DNA of 21,729 nucleotides from JBBDLF01 sp040879025. GTDB lineage: Bacteria; Pseudomonadota; Gammaproteobacteria; Pseudomonadales; Pseudohongiellaceae. Shown piece after piece: positions 15,209-21,729 of the stretch (position 1 is the first letter of the stretch; each line of letters starts with the position of its first letter). Location: assembly GCA_040879025.1 (NCBI GenBank), contig JBBDLF010000023.1, positions 1 through 21,729 of the forward strand. The letters are read 5' to 3'. Made by a program: the position numbers and the translations under genes. The notes below the pieces were generated by a model that ran no database searches, was not told the origin of the DNA, and saw only the letters and a program-made list of their open reading frames with translations.

Positions 15209-16426
15209 TCATTGACGAGTCTCCTGTTCCAACCGCAACAGCGCGCCGTCTTCCTCATCAGTGAGCACATACAGATTGCCGTCCGGGTCTTGCTTGACGT
15301 CAATCACTCGCTGCTTCAGTTCCCGCAACAGAGCCTCGCGACGAATTTCTTGCCCGCGGCTGTTGAAGACTATACGTTCCAGATGGCCGGTACCGGGAAT
15401 ACGGCCCACCATCAAGGAACCGACCAGCAGATTGTCTTGCCAGGCCGGGATTTTGTCTCCACGATAAAATGTCAGGGCGGAAGGGGCGATGGATGGCCAC
15501 CAAAGGACCACCGGGCTTTCAAATTCTTCACGCCAGGGTGTCTCCGACACCCAGTCTCCGCGATACATTCTGCTGTAGGAAGCGACAGGCCAACCGTAGT
15601 TTTTGCCGGGCAGGACGATATTGACCTCATCCCCTCCCTGGGGCCCGTTCTCGGTTGACCATATAGCGCCGGTTTGCGGATGCAAGGTCAGGCCGAGCTG
15701 ATTGCGGTGCCCCACTGAATAGACCTCTGGCAAAAACTCACCGCTGGTGACAAAAGGATTGTCCGCCGGCACGGTCCCGTCGTCATTCAGGCGCAGCAGT
15801 TTGCCATAATGACTGGCGGGGTCCTGGGCAAGCTCGCCGATGCCCGCATAGGCTACGGCACCCCCCACGGACATCAACAGTTTGTTGTCTGGCGTAAACA
15901 GCAATACCGAGGCGGAGATGGCCGTGTCGGGTTCGCTGGCGACAAAGATCTCTGACACATCCACCAGCCTGTCTTCTACCAGCCGACCACGAGCCAGGGC
16001 CACGGTCTGATCGGGTTCTCCGTTGGTAACGATGAGTTTGTGGTAGCTCAGATACACCCGTGAATCATCCTGTGGGTGCAGCGCTATCCCCATCAAACCG
16101 GCGCGGAATTCGCCACCGTATATTTCCGGCAATCCCGGAATGGGTTGCGGCAACAGACGGCCATCGCGAATGATTCGCAGGCGGCCCGCATAGCGTTCGG
16201 TAATCAGAATATCGCCATTGGAGCGGAACGCCATGGCAAATGGATTGGCGAGGCCGGTTACCACCGGCACCACTCGCAGTGTTTCCACTTCGAAGGTCTC
16301 CACCACCATCGGTTCGGTAATGGATGCCACCGGTTCCCGTACGGTCTGCGCCTGCAGGGGAGTCGGCATAGCGCCCAGCAACAAGCCCATCGATGACGCG
16401 GCAAACATTTTCAATGCGCTGGTCAA
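15209..16426 (-). CDS. soluble PQQ-dependent aldose-sugar dehydrogenase (GSDH/YliI family)
   Basis: A roughly 405-residue exported six-bladed propeller enzyme that oxidises sugars with PQQ. The frame opens at ATG 16462, but that start has no ribosome-binding site and gives a long leader. TTG 16426 has AGGTGA just upstream and gives a good signal peptide ending at PTPLQA; ATG 16408 is a third option. Family signatures: VVTGLANPFAMAFRSNGDIL, then ITERYAGRLRII; GLMGIALHP; VYSVGHRNQLGL; ENGPQGGDEVNIV followed by GKNYGWP; and YRGDKIPAWQDNLLVGSL. The histidine of GIALHP and the GHRN and GGDE segments line the PQQ/calcium pocket in this family. It is unrelated in fold to the quinoprotein dehydrogenase at 6755-8686, so the window has two separate PQQ enzymes. 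It is transcribed divergently from the methyltransferase-like gene. Confidence 0.9.
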   Translation of the reverse strand: MTSALKMFAASSMGLLLGAMPTPLQAQTVREPVASITEPMVVETFEVETLRVVPVVTGLANPFAMAFRSNGDILITERYAGRLRIIRDGRLLPQPIPGLPEIYGGEFRAGLMGIALHPQDDSRVYLSYHKLIVTNGEPDQTVALARGRLVEDRLVDVSEIFVASEPDTAISASVLLFTPDNKLLMSVGGAVAYAGIGELAQDPASHYGKLLRLNDDGTVPADNPFVTSGEFLPEVYSVGHRNQLGLTLHPQTGAIWSTENGPQGGDEVNIVLPGKNYGWPVASYSRMYRGDWVSETPWREEFESPVVLWWPSIAPSALTFYRGDKIPAWQDNLLVGSLMVGRIPGTGHLERIVFNSRGQEIRREALLRELKQRVIDVKQDPDGNLYVLTDEEDGALLRLEQETRQ

Positions 16427-16497
16427 TTCATCACCTGTCAATAACGCGATGCCAGATTTCATTCAAGGGAATATGCCTGATATCAGCAGACAAATTG

Positions 16498-16564
16498 CCA
16501 GTGGGTGCTGGCTATGCCGAGAGCCCCGATTTAAACTGACCGTCTCACACCTTTTTCCCACTGG
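16498..16564. promoter_or_regulatory. 8-bp inverted repeat spanning the divergent promoter region
   Basis: CCAGTGGG (16498-16505) is exactly mirrored by CCCACTGG (16557-16564), 51 bases apart, between the divergent sugar-dehydrogenase and methyltransferase-like genes. The right arm ends nine bases before the latter's GAGG ribosome-binding site. It could be a pair of operator half-sites or chance. Confidence 0.3.
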
Positions 16565-16585
16565 ATTGTAACCGAGGTATATCCG

Positions 16586-17341
16586 ATGCAGCTACTTAAA
16601 CCCTTGTCGATTATCGCTTTAATGTTTCCCCTGGCAACCATGGCCCAGGAGTTATCCCCGATTCAGCAGAAAGTTGCGGACGCCATGCAGGCGCCCTGGC
16701 GCACTGCAGCCGAACAGGAACGGGACGAGGACCGTGATCCTGTAGCCGCGGTTGAATTCATGGGGCTGGAAGATGACATGACGGTGATTGAGTTCCTGCC
16801 GGCGGCGCAGGCCTACTACACCAAGATTCTTGGCCCGGTGCTGAGGGACAACGGCCACCTGATGGTGGTGGACTCGGAGTCGACATTCCAGCGCTGGGAG
16901 GATTGGACGCAGCAGGATGAATTCGCCATGACTCACCAGGTGACATTCGAAAATAATTACAACAGAAATGAGGGCCGTTACATTCCCGGTGAGTTGAACT
17001 TCGGTGTCGATACCGCGGACATGTTTCTCTATATCCGTGAGTACCACAACTACAGTGCGGAAGATAATGCCCGTATCAATGCCGAGGTGTTCGAAACGCT
17101 AAGGCCCGGTGGCAGCTATGTAATCATCGATCATACTCGGCGTCACATGCAGGAAGAGAATGGCGACACGCAGCGCAGAGAGGACCCGGTGAGCGTGATC
17201 CATCAGGTTCTGGGGGCGGGTTTCGAGTTTGATCGCTGGTCGGATATGTTCTATCAGCCCGCGGATGATCTGAGCCAGGAAGTGGGGCGCATTCCCAACA
17301 TGACCGATCGTTTCTTCTTCGTTTTCAAAAAGCCTGAGTAG
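16586..17341 (+). CDS. exported class I methyltransferase-like protein (COG4798 type) with altered SAM-binding loop
   Basis: A 251-residue protein. GAGG (16574-16577) lies eight bases before the ATG. A signal peptide covers residues 1-20 (LATMA then QELSP). The rest follows the predicted-methyltransferase family known from many proteobacteria: a helical start, a Rossmann first strand (TVIEFLP, 66-72), MVVDSE at the second strand, DTADMFLYIREYHNY at the fourth, and LRPGGSYVIIDH near 173-184. In relatives the loop after the first strand is glycine-rich (PGGGYYT-like); here it is PAAQAYYT, with no glycine. An exported SAM enzyme is odd because SAM is cytoplasmic, and the altered loop suggests that SAM binding may be lost. 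Function is unknown. Confidence 0.8.
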   Translation: MQLLKPLSIIALMFPLATMAQELSPIQQKVADAMQAPWRTAAEQERDEDRDPVAAVEFMGLEDDMTVIEFLPAAQAYYTKILGPVLRDNGHLMVVDSESTFQRWEDWTQQDEFAMTHQVTFENNYNRNEGRYIPGELNFGVDTADMFLYIREYHNYSAEDNARINAEVFETLRPGGSYVIIDHTRRHMQEENGDTQRREDPVSVIHQVLGAGFEFDRWSDMFYQPADDLSQEVGRIPNMTDRFFFVFKKPE

Positions 17342-17428
17342 ACAGTCGATTTTTTTCAGGGTGCTGGCAGAGGATATCTGGGAATCAGCCTGCTTGTCCC
17401 TGGAAGGAACGGAACATTAGCATAAAAA

Positions 17429-17455
17429 AAAGGGGCTCCACGGCGGAACCCCTTT
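17429..17455 (-). terminator. intrinsic terminator between convergent genes, mainly for the leftward barrel gene
   Basis: AAAGGGG (17429-17435) pairs with CCCCTTT (17449-17455). An inner TCC/GGA pair continues the stem past one mismatch and closes a five-base loop. On the reverse strand the stem is followed by a run of T (complement of 17424-17431), the stronger U-tract. On the forward strand the tail is TTTCTT, so it may also stop transcription from the methyltransferase-like gene. Confidence 0.85.
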
Positions 17456-17480
17456 CTTATTTGGTCTGTCGTTATTACCA

Positions 17481-17972
17481 TCAAATCCCGAAGCGCAACC
17501 CCACGGTCAGCACATCGACGTTTTCATACTTTTCGGCGGCCGCTTCAATACTGATGTAATCTGTAATGCGGAACCCCAGGCCAGCGCCACCGCCAATCTC
17601 CCAATCGTCGTCGCGTATGTTGAAGCCAAACCCTGAAGCTTCGATATCCAGATTCGAATAGCTGGGAGCAAGGAAAGCGTAGAAGCGATCACCGATAGCC
17701 CATTCGCCCCGCACTAGCACACTATAGAATGACTTGACCTCAAAATCGAACCCCGCTGCGGAGTCATCCTTGGTCCCTGTGCCCAACCGCATTTCCGGCA
17801 CAATGGTAAACCCGGGTGACATTTCGATGATGTAGCCTACCGACCCGGCGACTCCACCGAAGGAGAGATCAGCACTGTCCTCCGATATCTCGAAATATCC
17901 TCCACTCACAACCACTTGAGCAGAAGCGGTGCCCGACAGCGCCAGCGCCGCCAGAAAAAATAAACACCTCAT
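17481..17972 (-). CDS. small outer-membrane beta-barrel protein (OmpA-like eight-stranded type)
   Basis: A 163-residue predicted porin-like barrel. The frame is open further upstream, but ATG 17972 is preferred: AAAGAGG lies eight bases before it and the product starts MRCLFFLAALALSGTASAQ, a clean signal peptide of 19 residues. The mature part alternates polar and hydrophobic residues in about eight strands (for example VVVSGGYFEIS, GSVGYIIEMS, FYSVLVRGEW, FYAFLAPSYSN, WEIGGGAGLGFRI and VLTVGLRFGI), as in the OMP_b-brl family. It ends in Ile rather than the usual Phe/Tyr. Function is unknown; such proteins are often structural or stress-related. It ends at a strong terminator and stands alone. 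Confidence 0.8.
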   Translation of the reverse strand: MRCLFFLAALALSGTASAQVVVSGGYFEISEDSADLSFGGVAGSVGYIIEMSPGFTIVPEMRLGTGTKDDSAAGFDFEVKSFYSVLVRGEWAIGDRFYAFLAPSYSNLDIEASGFGFNIRDDDWEIGGGAGLGFRITDYISIEAAAEKYENVDVLTVGLRFGI

Positions 17973-18400
17973 TGTCATAACCTCTTTCATTAGTTTGCAG
18001 GCAACCAATACATGGTCGCGATGAGTTAACCACATGTACCGTGAGCATTCAATGAATATCGTGGGAAATCCTTCAGTTTACGAGCCGCCCAGTTCGTAGT
18101 AAACAATGGGCACAAAATCCACGGCGGTCCAGCCTGCCGTACTGCTTCACCGTTGACATGACAACCGATTTCGCTATCGAAAGTTATCTCGGGTCGGGTC
18201 CCGCTGAATCATATACACGCTTCCAGCCACATGCTGGATCGATAATTCAATATCGGACTCATTATTCTGGGAACGAGCAATGTTCGCGACCAGAGACGCT
18301 GAGGCAGCAATCCCCAGCGTCAAGACAATCCTCGCGGTTGTGCGCATACTGGTTCACTCGATAGACAGACCGGATAAATGGGGGCGACCTGTGGTAAAAC
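17973..18400. other. intergenic region with a relic ORF, between the barrel and hydrolase genes
   Basis: The part nearest the barrel gene (17973-18173) holds its promoter and an imperfect inverted repeat around GTTTAC...GTAAAC (about 18076-18104). No gene is supported there. Bases 18174-18347 encode a short exported ORF on the reverse strand, given separately. A forward open frame at 18158-18364 overlaps it and has no recognisable product. Confidence 0.5.
18174..18347 (-). pseudogene. exported 57-residue ORF resembling the N-terminus of a metallo-beta-lactamase-fold hydrolase
   Basis: ATG 18347-18345 to TAG 18176-18174. The product begins MRTTARIVLTLGIAASASLV, a convincing signal peptide ending near IARSQ. 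The mature part reads ESDIELSIQHVAGSVYMIQ and stops soon after. MBL-fold hydrolases commonly begin with a strand of the form I.....LA.GVYMI followed by a glycine-rich GGN(I/V) turn; here RDPTRDNFR and a stop follow instead. No HxHxDH motif is found before the next gene. The ribosome-binding site is weak. It lies 53 bases after the alpha/beta hydrolase stop, on the same strand. The best reading is the front end of a deleted gene; a genuine small secreted peptide is possible. Confidence 0.5.
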
Positions 18401-19414
18401 TCAACCCCCGTTCTGAATCTTCCCGCCACTCGCCGCCGTCATCATTCTGACAATCTCCTCGACAATGCGTGGTTCCAGACCTTCGGTGTGCCCCTTGTCG
18501 AGACGCACGACATCCGCCACCACTTTGCCATCGGCGCAGCCTGGATACTCAAACACCTGGGCGGTGCCTGGTCGCGGCAACAGCCCCCATTCGCGGGTGC
18601 CCGGATTCTGGCTGCCGCCGTCATGAATGTAGCCGGGCTCAGTGTCCACTACGTCCTGCCGCCGCACTCGCGGACCGCAGTCATATTTTTCCGCCCAGGT
18701 GGACGTATCGGGCAGTGATACGATTTCATATTCGCCGATGGCGTAGATATGGGAGAAATCACAGGTCGGGTCGCCGTCCGGGGGGCTGCTGTTGGCCGAA
18801 GACGTTGCAGGAGGAGTTCTCGGAGGCTGCGCATCGGCCTGGGTCGGACGGCCCGCACCCGGTGATCGGGGCGGCGCGCCACCCAGACGTCCGCCGGACA
18901 GGCTCACAAATCCGTCCACCTTGTCAGCAAAAAATTCAGAGCAGACAATGCGGCGTGAAGTGGAACCGCCCTGGGAATGACCCGCGAGCCAGAAGGCGCG
19001 GATATTCTCGCTTCCCACCGTGTCAGTCACGGCGCTGACGATGTTCTGCAGATAAGTATCATCATCCGAGGTCCAGCGACGAATGGGCGCATAAGGTGTC
19101 GCTATCACCAGCCGGTATTCTTCTTTCAATTCATACGCAGGAAAATAGGCATGCTGGTAATTAGTATTGGAACCGCCCCCGTGCAGATTAAGTATGAACG
19201 TGACGTCTTCCCCCGGTTGCAGGTCGCAGGGGTAATCCAGCACGTAAGTGCGCCCGGTTCCCGGCTCGGTCACCGGCTCGTCCATGGCGGGCGTACAGGC
19301 GCTTCCCAGCAGTTGCATCGGTTGCTGGGCCGACACCGATGTGCTGCCCAGCAGCAGTGCCATGGCGCCAATATAGTAAAGCGGAACTAAACGCTTGCCG
19401 GAAGTTACTAACAT
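18401..19414 (-). CDS. secreted alpha/beta hydrolase (PHB depolymerase/LpqC-like), intact paralogue
   Basis: A 337-residue exported esterase-type protein. GGAG lies eight bases upstream of ATG 19414. The signal peptide ends at residue 29 (SVSA before QQP). The oxyanion region is LNLHGGGSN (about 76-84), the nucleophile elbow is GHSQGG with Ser147, and the likely catalytic His is in DKGHTEGLEP near the C-terminus. Six cysteines in the mature part (about 40, 63, and in IVCSEF, PTCDFS, KYDCGP, PGCADG) suggest three disulfides, fitting an extracytoplasmic enzyme. A Pro-rich low-complexity insert (PRSPGAGRPTQADAQPP...) sits about 60 residues after the nucleophile and differs from the paralogue. 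The substrate may be a polyester or carbohydrate ester; this is inference. It is downstream of a truncated paralogue on the same strand. Confidence 0.88.
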   Translation of the reverse strand: MLVTSGKRLVPLYYIGAMALLLGSTSVSAQQPMQLLGSACTPAMDEPVTEPGTGRTYVLDYPCDLQPGEDVTFILNLHGGGSNTNYQHAYFPAYELKEEYRLVIATPYAPIRRWTSDDDTYLQNIVSAVTDTVGSENIRAFWLAGHSQGGSTSRRIVCSEFFADKVDGFVSLSGGRLGGAPPRSPGAGRPTQADAQPPRTPPATSSANSSPPDGDPTCDFSHIYAIGEYEIVSLPDTSTWAEKYDCGPRVRRQDVVDTEPGYIHDGGSQNPGTREWGLLPRPGTAQVFEYPGCADGKVVADVVRLDKGHTEGLEPRIVEEIVRMMTAASGGKIQNGG

Positions 19415-19475
19415 CCTGGAATCTCCGTCAGTTTGGTGATTTAAATGATTGTTGTTGTGTCATAAAACGAAATAC

Positions 19476-19496
19476 CTGCGGATACGATAACCGCAG
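19476..19496 (-). repeat. hairpin between the two hydrolase paralogues, possible weak terminator
   Basis: CTGCGG (19476-19481) pairs with CCGCAG (19491-19496) around a nine-base loop. On the reverse strand it lies 99 bases after the truncated paralogue and 62 bases before the intact one, followed by a T-rich but not continuous stretch (GTATTTCGTTTTATG). It may end transcription of the first gene. Confidence 0.3.
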
Positions 19497-19594
19497 TGTC
19501 GGAACTTGACAACCGGCCGCTGAATCGACGGCACCAATTGGCATTGGGTGGCATTACGCCAAAAAGACACACGCGACAATGAAGTCAGTGCCTC

Positions 19595-20284
19595 TTATTC
19601 CTGATTCTTGTTTGCTGCCCCAACCATCAACTCAACAATCCTCTCCGTAACCCTCGGCTCCAACCCCTCCGTATGCCCCTTATCCAGTCTCACCACATCC
19701 GCCACGACCCTGCCATCCTCACAATTCGGATATTCAAAAACATCCGCTGTACCAGGCCGCGCAGCCATGCCCCAAACCGGATATCCCATACGTCCGCTGT
19801 CCTGCACCCAACCAGCCTCCGTGTCTACAAGCTGTGAATGCTCACGGGCATCACAGTTATACCTGGCCGCCCAGGGGGAAGCGTCCGGAAGAGAAACAAT
19901 TTCATGCTCGCCGGTAGTATAGATATGTGAAAAATCACAGGACGGCAATTCACCACTGACCGGTGGACGGGGGCGGGCAGGGGGAGGGGAGCCGTCGGGA
20001 AGCGGCGGGCCGAAGGCGTCAACCAGCGGCGCATTGCCGATACGGCCGCCGGACAGGCTAAGCAGGCCGTCCACCTTGTCGCTGAAGAAGTCTGTGCACA
20101 CCAGGCGGTGCGAGGTGCCGCCGCCCTGGCTGTGGCCGGCCAGCCAAAAAGCCTTGATGTTGTCGGCGCCCACAGCCTCGATCACCTGGTTGGTAATATT
20201 GTGCAAGTGGGCATCATCCACGTCCGGCATCCACATGCGTACACCCGGCCCACCGCCCATAATGCCCCCAAGCGCTGGACTACA
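19595..20284 (-). pseudogene. secreted alpha/beta hydrolase paralogue, 5' part missing at the IS91-family element
   Basis: The frame aligns with the intact neighbour from its residue 111 to the end: VRMWMPDVDDAHLHNI against IRRWTSDDDTYLQNI, then GHSQGG, LSLSGGRIGNAP, CDFSHIYTTGEHEIV, VFEYPNCEDGRVVADVV and DKGHTEGLEP. The first 110 residues, including signal peptide, first disulfide and oxyanion segment, are absent. The first in-frame ATG is at 20260, but the frame stays open into the mobile element, so host-like sequence (SPALGGIMGGGPGVRMW) probably extends to about 20284; the exact junction is not visible. The remaining product would have no export signal and no complete active site, so it is probably non-functional. 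The four cysteines shared with the intact copy are kept and there are no internal stops, so the break is probably recent. Confidence 0.82.
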
Positions 20285-20300
20285 CTGGCAATGACACCCG

Positions 20301-20318
20301 GTCGAAAAGGACTTCGAC
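20301..20318 (+). repeat. hairpin at the left end of the IS91-family element
   Basis: GTCGAA (20301-20306) and TTCGAC (20313-20318) form a perfect stem with loop AAGGAC, ending directly before the transposase GTG. In IS91-type elements short subterminal hairpins mark the ter or ori ends; here it would be the ter side, since it is upstream of the transposase. The role is inferred. Confidence 0.4.
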
Positions 20319-21729
20319 GTGCCATTACCAGCGCCCCTGCCCGGTATCGAGGTGGCGGCCAGACCCTCCTGTCGCTACCGGCGCCACCAGCCCGAAACCA
20401 CGCTGCTCTACCGCATCGTCGAGCAACACTATCCAGCGCTTCTCGCGCACCTGGCAACTGAAGGTAGAACCCTGCCCGACTACGTGCAGCAGGAGTTCAC
20501 CGACTACCTGAAGTGCGGCCGGTTCGAGTTCGGTTTCCTGCGGGTCAAGTGCGAATGCTGCCACCACGAAAAGCTGGTGGCCTTTTCCTGCAAGAGAAGG
20601 GGCTTTTGTCCCAGTTGCGGCGCACGTCGCATGGTGGAGAGCGCGGCGCTGCTGGTGGATGAGGTACTGCCCGCCAGGCCGATTCGCCAATGGGTACTGA
20701 CGGTGCCGTTCCCGCTGCGCTTCCTGTTTGCCGCCTACCCGGAGCTGATGAGTCGGGTGTTGGGTATCGTCACCCGGGCGATCTCCACCCACCTGACTCA
20801 CCAAGCCGGATTGAAGAAGAATCAAGCGCGCACCGGCGCGGTGACCCTGATCCAGCGCTTCGGCTCGGCCCTGAACCTGAATATCCACTTTCACATGCTG
20901 TTTCTCGACGGAGTGTACGTACAGGATGGCCACGGACACTTTGGCTTTCGCCAGACCCCGCCACCGACGGTCGAGCAGCTCCAGGACCTGCTGCACCGTA
21001 TCAGCCAACGGGCAGCCCGCTTCCTGGAACGGCGTGGGATTCTGGAGCGGGACGAGGACAACAGTTACCTGACCCTGGATGGTCTGGAAGAAGATCCGCT
21101 TAAGGACATTCATAGCCACTCGGTCACTTACCGGATCGCCCTTGGCCCGCAGAAGGGTCGCAAAGTGTTCAGCCTCCAGACTATTGCTCCGCAGCCGGAA
21201 CTTTCACCCGAGAACACCAGAGTAGCCAAACTGAATGGCTTCAGCCTGCATGCCGGGTGGCCGCTCGGCCCCATCAGCGCAAGAAAGTGGAGCGGTTGTG
21301 CCGCTATATCGCAAGGCCCGCAGTCTCTGAACAGCGCCTGTCGCTTACTCCCACCGGCAAGGTGCACTATGAGCTGAAGACACCGTTCAGAAATGGCACC
21401 ACCCACGTGATCTTTGAACCCTTGGATTTTATTGCTCGGCTCGCGGCTCTGGTACCCAAGCCCAGAGTGAACCTCACGCGCTTCCATGGGGTATTCGCAC
21501 CGAACAGCAAACACCGTGTCCTGGTCACGCCGGCAGGGCGGGGGAAGGGGAGCAGCAAGAGCAAAGGCGACTCCCACCCGGTTGACAAGACGCCCGCCGA
21601 GCGCCATGCCGCCATGACCTGTACCCAAAGGGCATAAAGGCCCAGCGCCTGAAACGGGTGTTCAATATCGACATCGAAACTTGCGAAAAGTGTCAGGGGC
21701 CGGTACAGATCATCGCATGTATAGAAGAT
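20319..21729 (+). pseudogene. IS91-family transposase, frameshifted and 3' incomplete
   Basis: The first segment (GTG 20319 to stop 21377) gives a zinc-binding N-terminus with CECC and CKRRGFCPSCGARR, then the rolling-circle HUH motif in NLNIHFHMLFLDGVY (about 20874-20918). After GFSLHAG the frame is lost: restoring one G in the GGG at 21255-21257 gives VAARPHQRKKVERLCRYIAR and continues through 21637 with RLAALVPKPRVNLTRFHGVF, a normal family sequence. That frame then stops at 21635-21637, and the typical C-terminus (QRLKRVFNIDIETC, then CQGPVQIIACIED) resumes in a third frame at 21637 and runs off the edge. The missing bridge is explained by 17 extra bases at 21619-21637. The catalytic tyrosine region is therefore separated from the HUH motif, and the enzyme is probably dead unless frameshifting occurs. 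Confidence 0.85.

Larger units (their letters stand above)
20285..21729 (+). mobile_element. IS91-family insertion sequence (partial, continues past the right edge)
   Basis: Identified by its HUH transposase. The left end falls between the hydrolase relic and the transposase start, within about 20265-20300. IS91-type elements move by rolling-circle transposition, have no terminal inverted repeats and make no target duplication, so the boundary cannot be set from the sequence alone. A perfect 6-bp stem with a six-base loop (20301-20318) next to the transposase start fits a subterminal hairpin of such elements. The right end is outside the window. Confidence 0.75.

Noticed and set aside
18158..18364. 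68-codon forward open frame
   Set aside because: Overlaps the reverse ORF that has a real signal peptide and family-like strand; no start signal.
20325..21119. 264-codon reverse open frame antisense to the transposase
   Set aside because: Lies wholly opposite the zinc-finger and HUH coding region; the composition is that of an antisense shadow.

Overview
The window reads as a chromosome segment of a Gram-negative bacterium, most likely a free-living (perhaps marine) gammaproteobacterium. This is an inference from gene content: a TonB-dependent outer-membrane receptor with a C-terminal Phe, lipoproteins with lipoboxes, periplasmic YceI proteins, PQQ enzymes, an RTX/cadherin-like giant protein, an OmpA-type barrel and an IS91-family element. 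Base composition is moderately GC-rich throughout. No rRNA, tRNA or CRISPR array was seen.

Left part (1-6393). The 5' part of a large RTX adhesin-type gene runs leftwards off the window edge. It is separated by a 449-bp divergent region from a rightward three-gene unit: TonB-dependent receptor, small lipoprotein with an HGHTH cluster, and a four-helix PepSY membrane protein. The unit looks like an uptake/reduction system for a metal or metal chelate; the substrate cannot be read from the sequence. The divergent region holds a 12-bp palindrome next to a possible -10 box, and an antisense stretch resembling the histidine signature of trypsin-like proteases.

Middle (6394-10942). After a gene-free stretch with hairpins and short direct repeats comes an operon of a PQQ-dependent dehydrogenase and two YceI-family proteins, one periplasmic and one lipidated, closed by a clear intrinsic terminator. 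A secreted two-domain VOC protein follows.

Right-middle (10943-17972). A possible 3' remnant of an alpha/beta hydrolase gene is followed by an FtsX/MacB-type permease without a visible ATPase, an MscS channel, a leftward soluble PQQ sugar dehydrogenase, a divergent exported methyltransferase-like protein with a degenerate SAM-binding loop, a terminator whose U-tract favours the leftward gene, and a small outer-membrane barrel.

Right end (17973-21729) is a decaying, rearranged zone: a 57-codon exported ORF resembling the start of a metallo-beta-lactamase-fold gene, two tandem paralogous secreted alpha/beta hydrolases (the upstream one lacking its 5' part), and an IS91-family element abutting that truncated gene. 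The transposase reading frame is broken by a one-base loss and by an apparent 17-bp insertion, and it runs off the right edge. The most interesting intact systems are the receptor/lipoprotein/PepSY unit and the PQQ-dehydrogenase/double-YceI operon.
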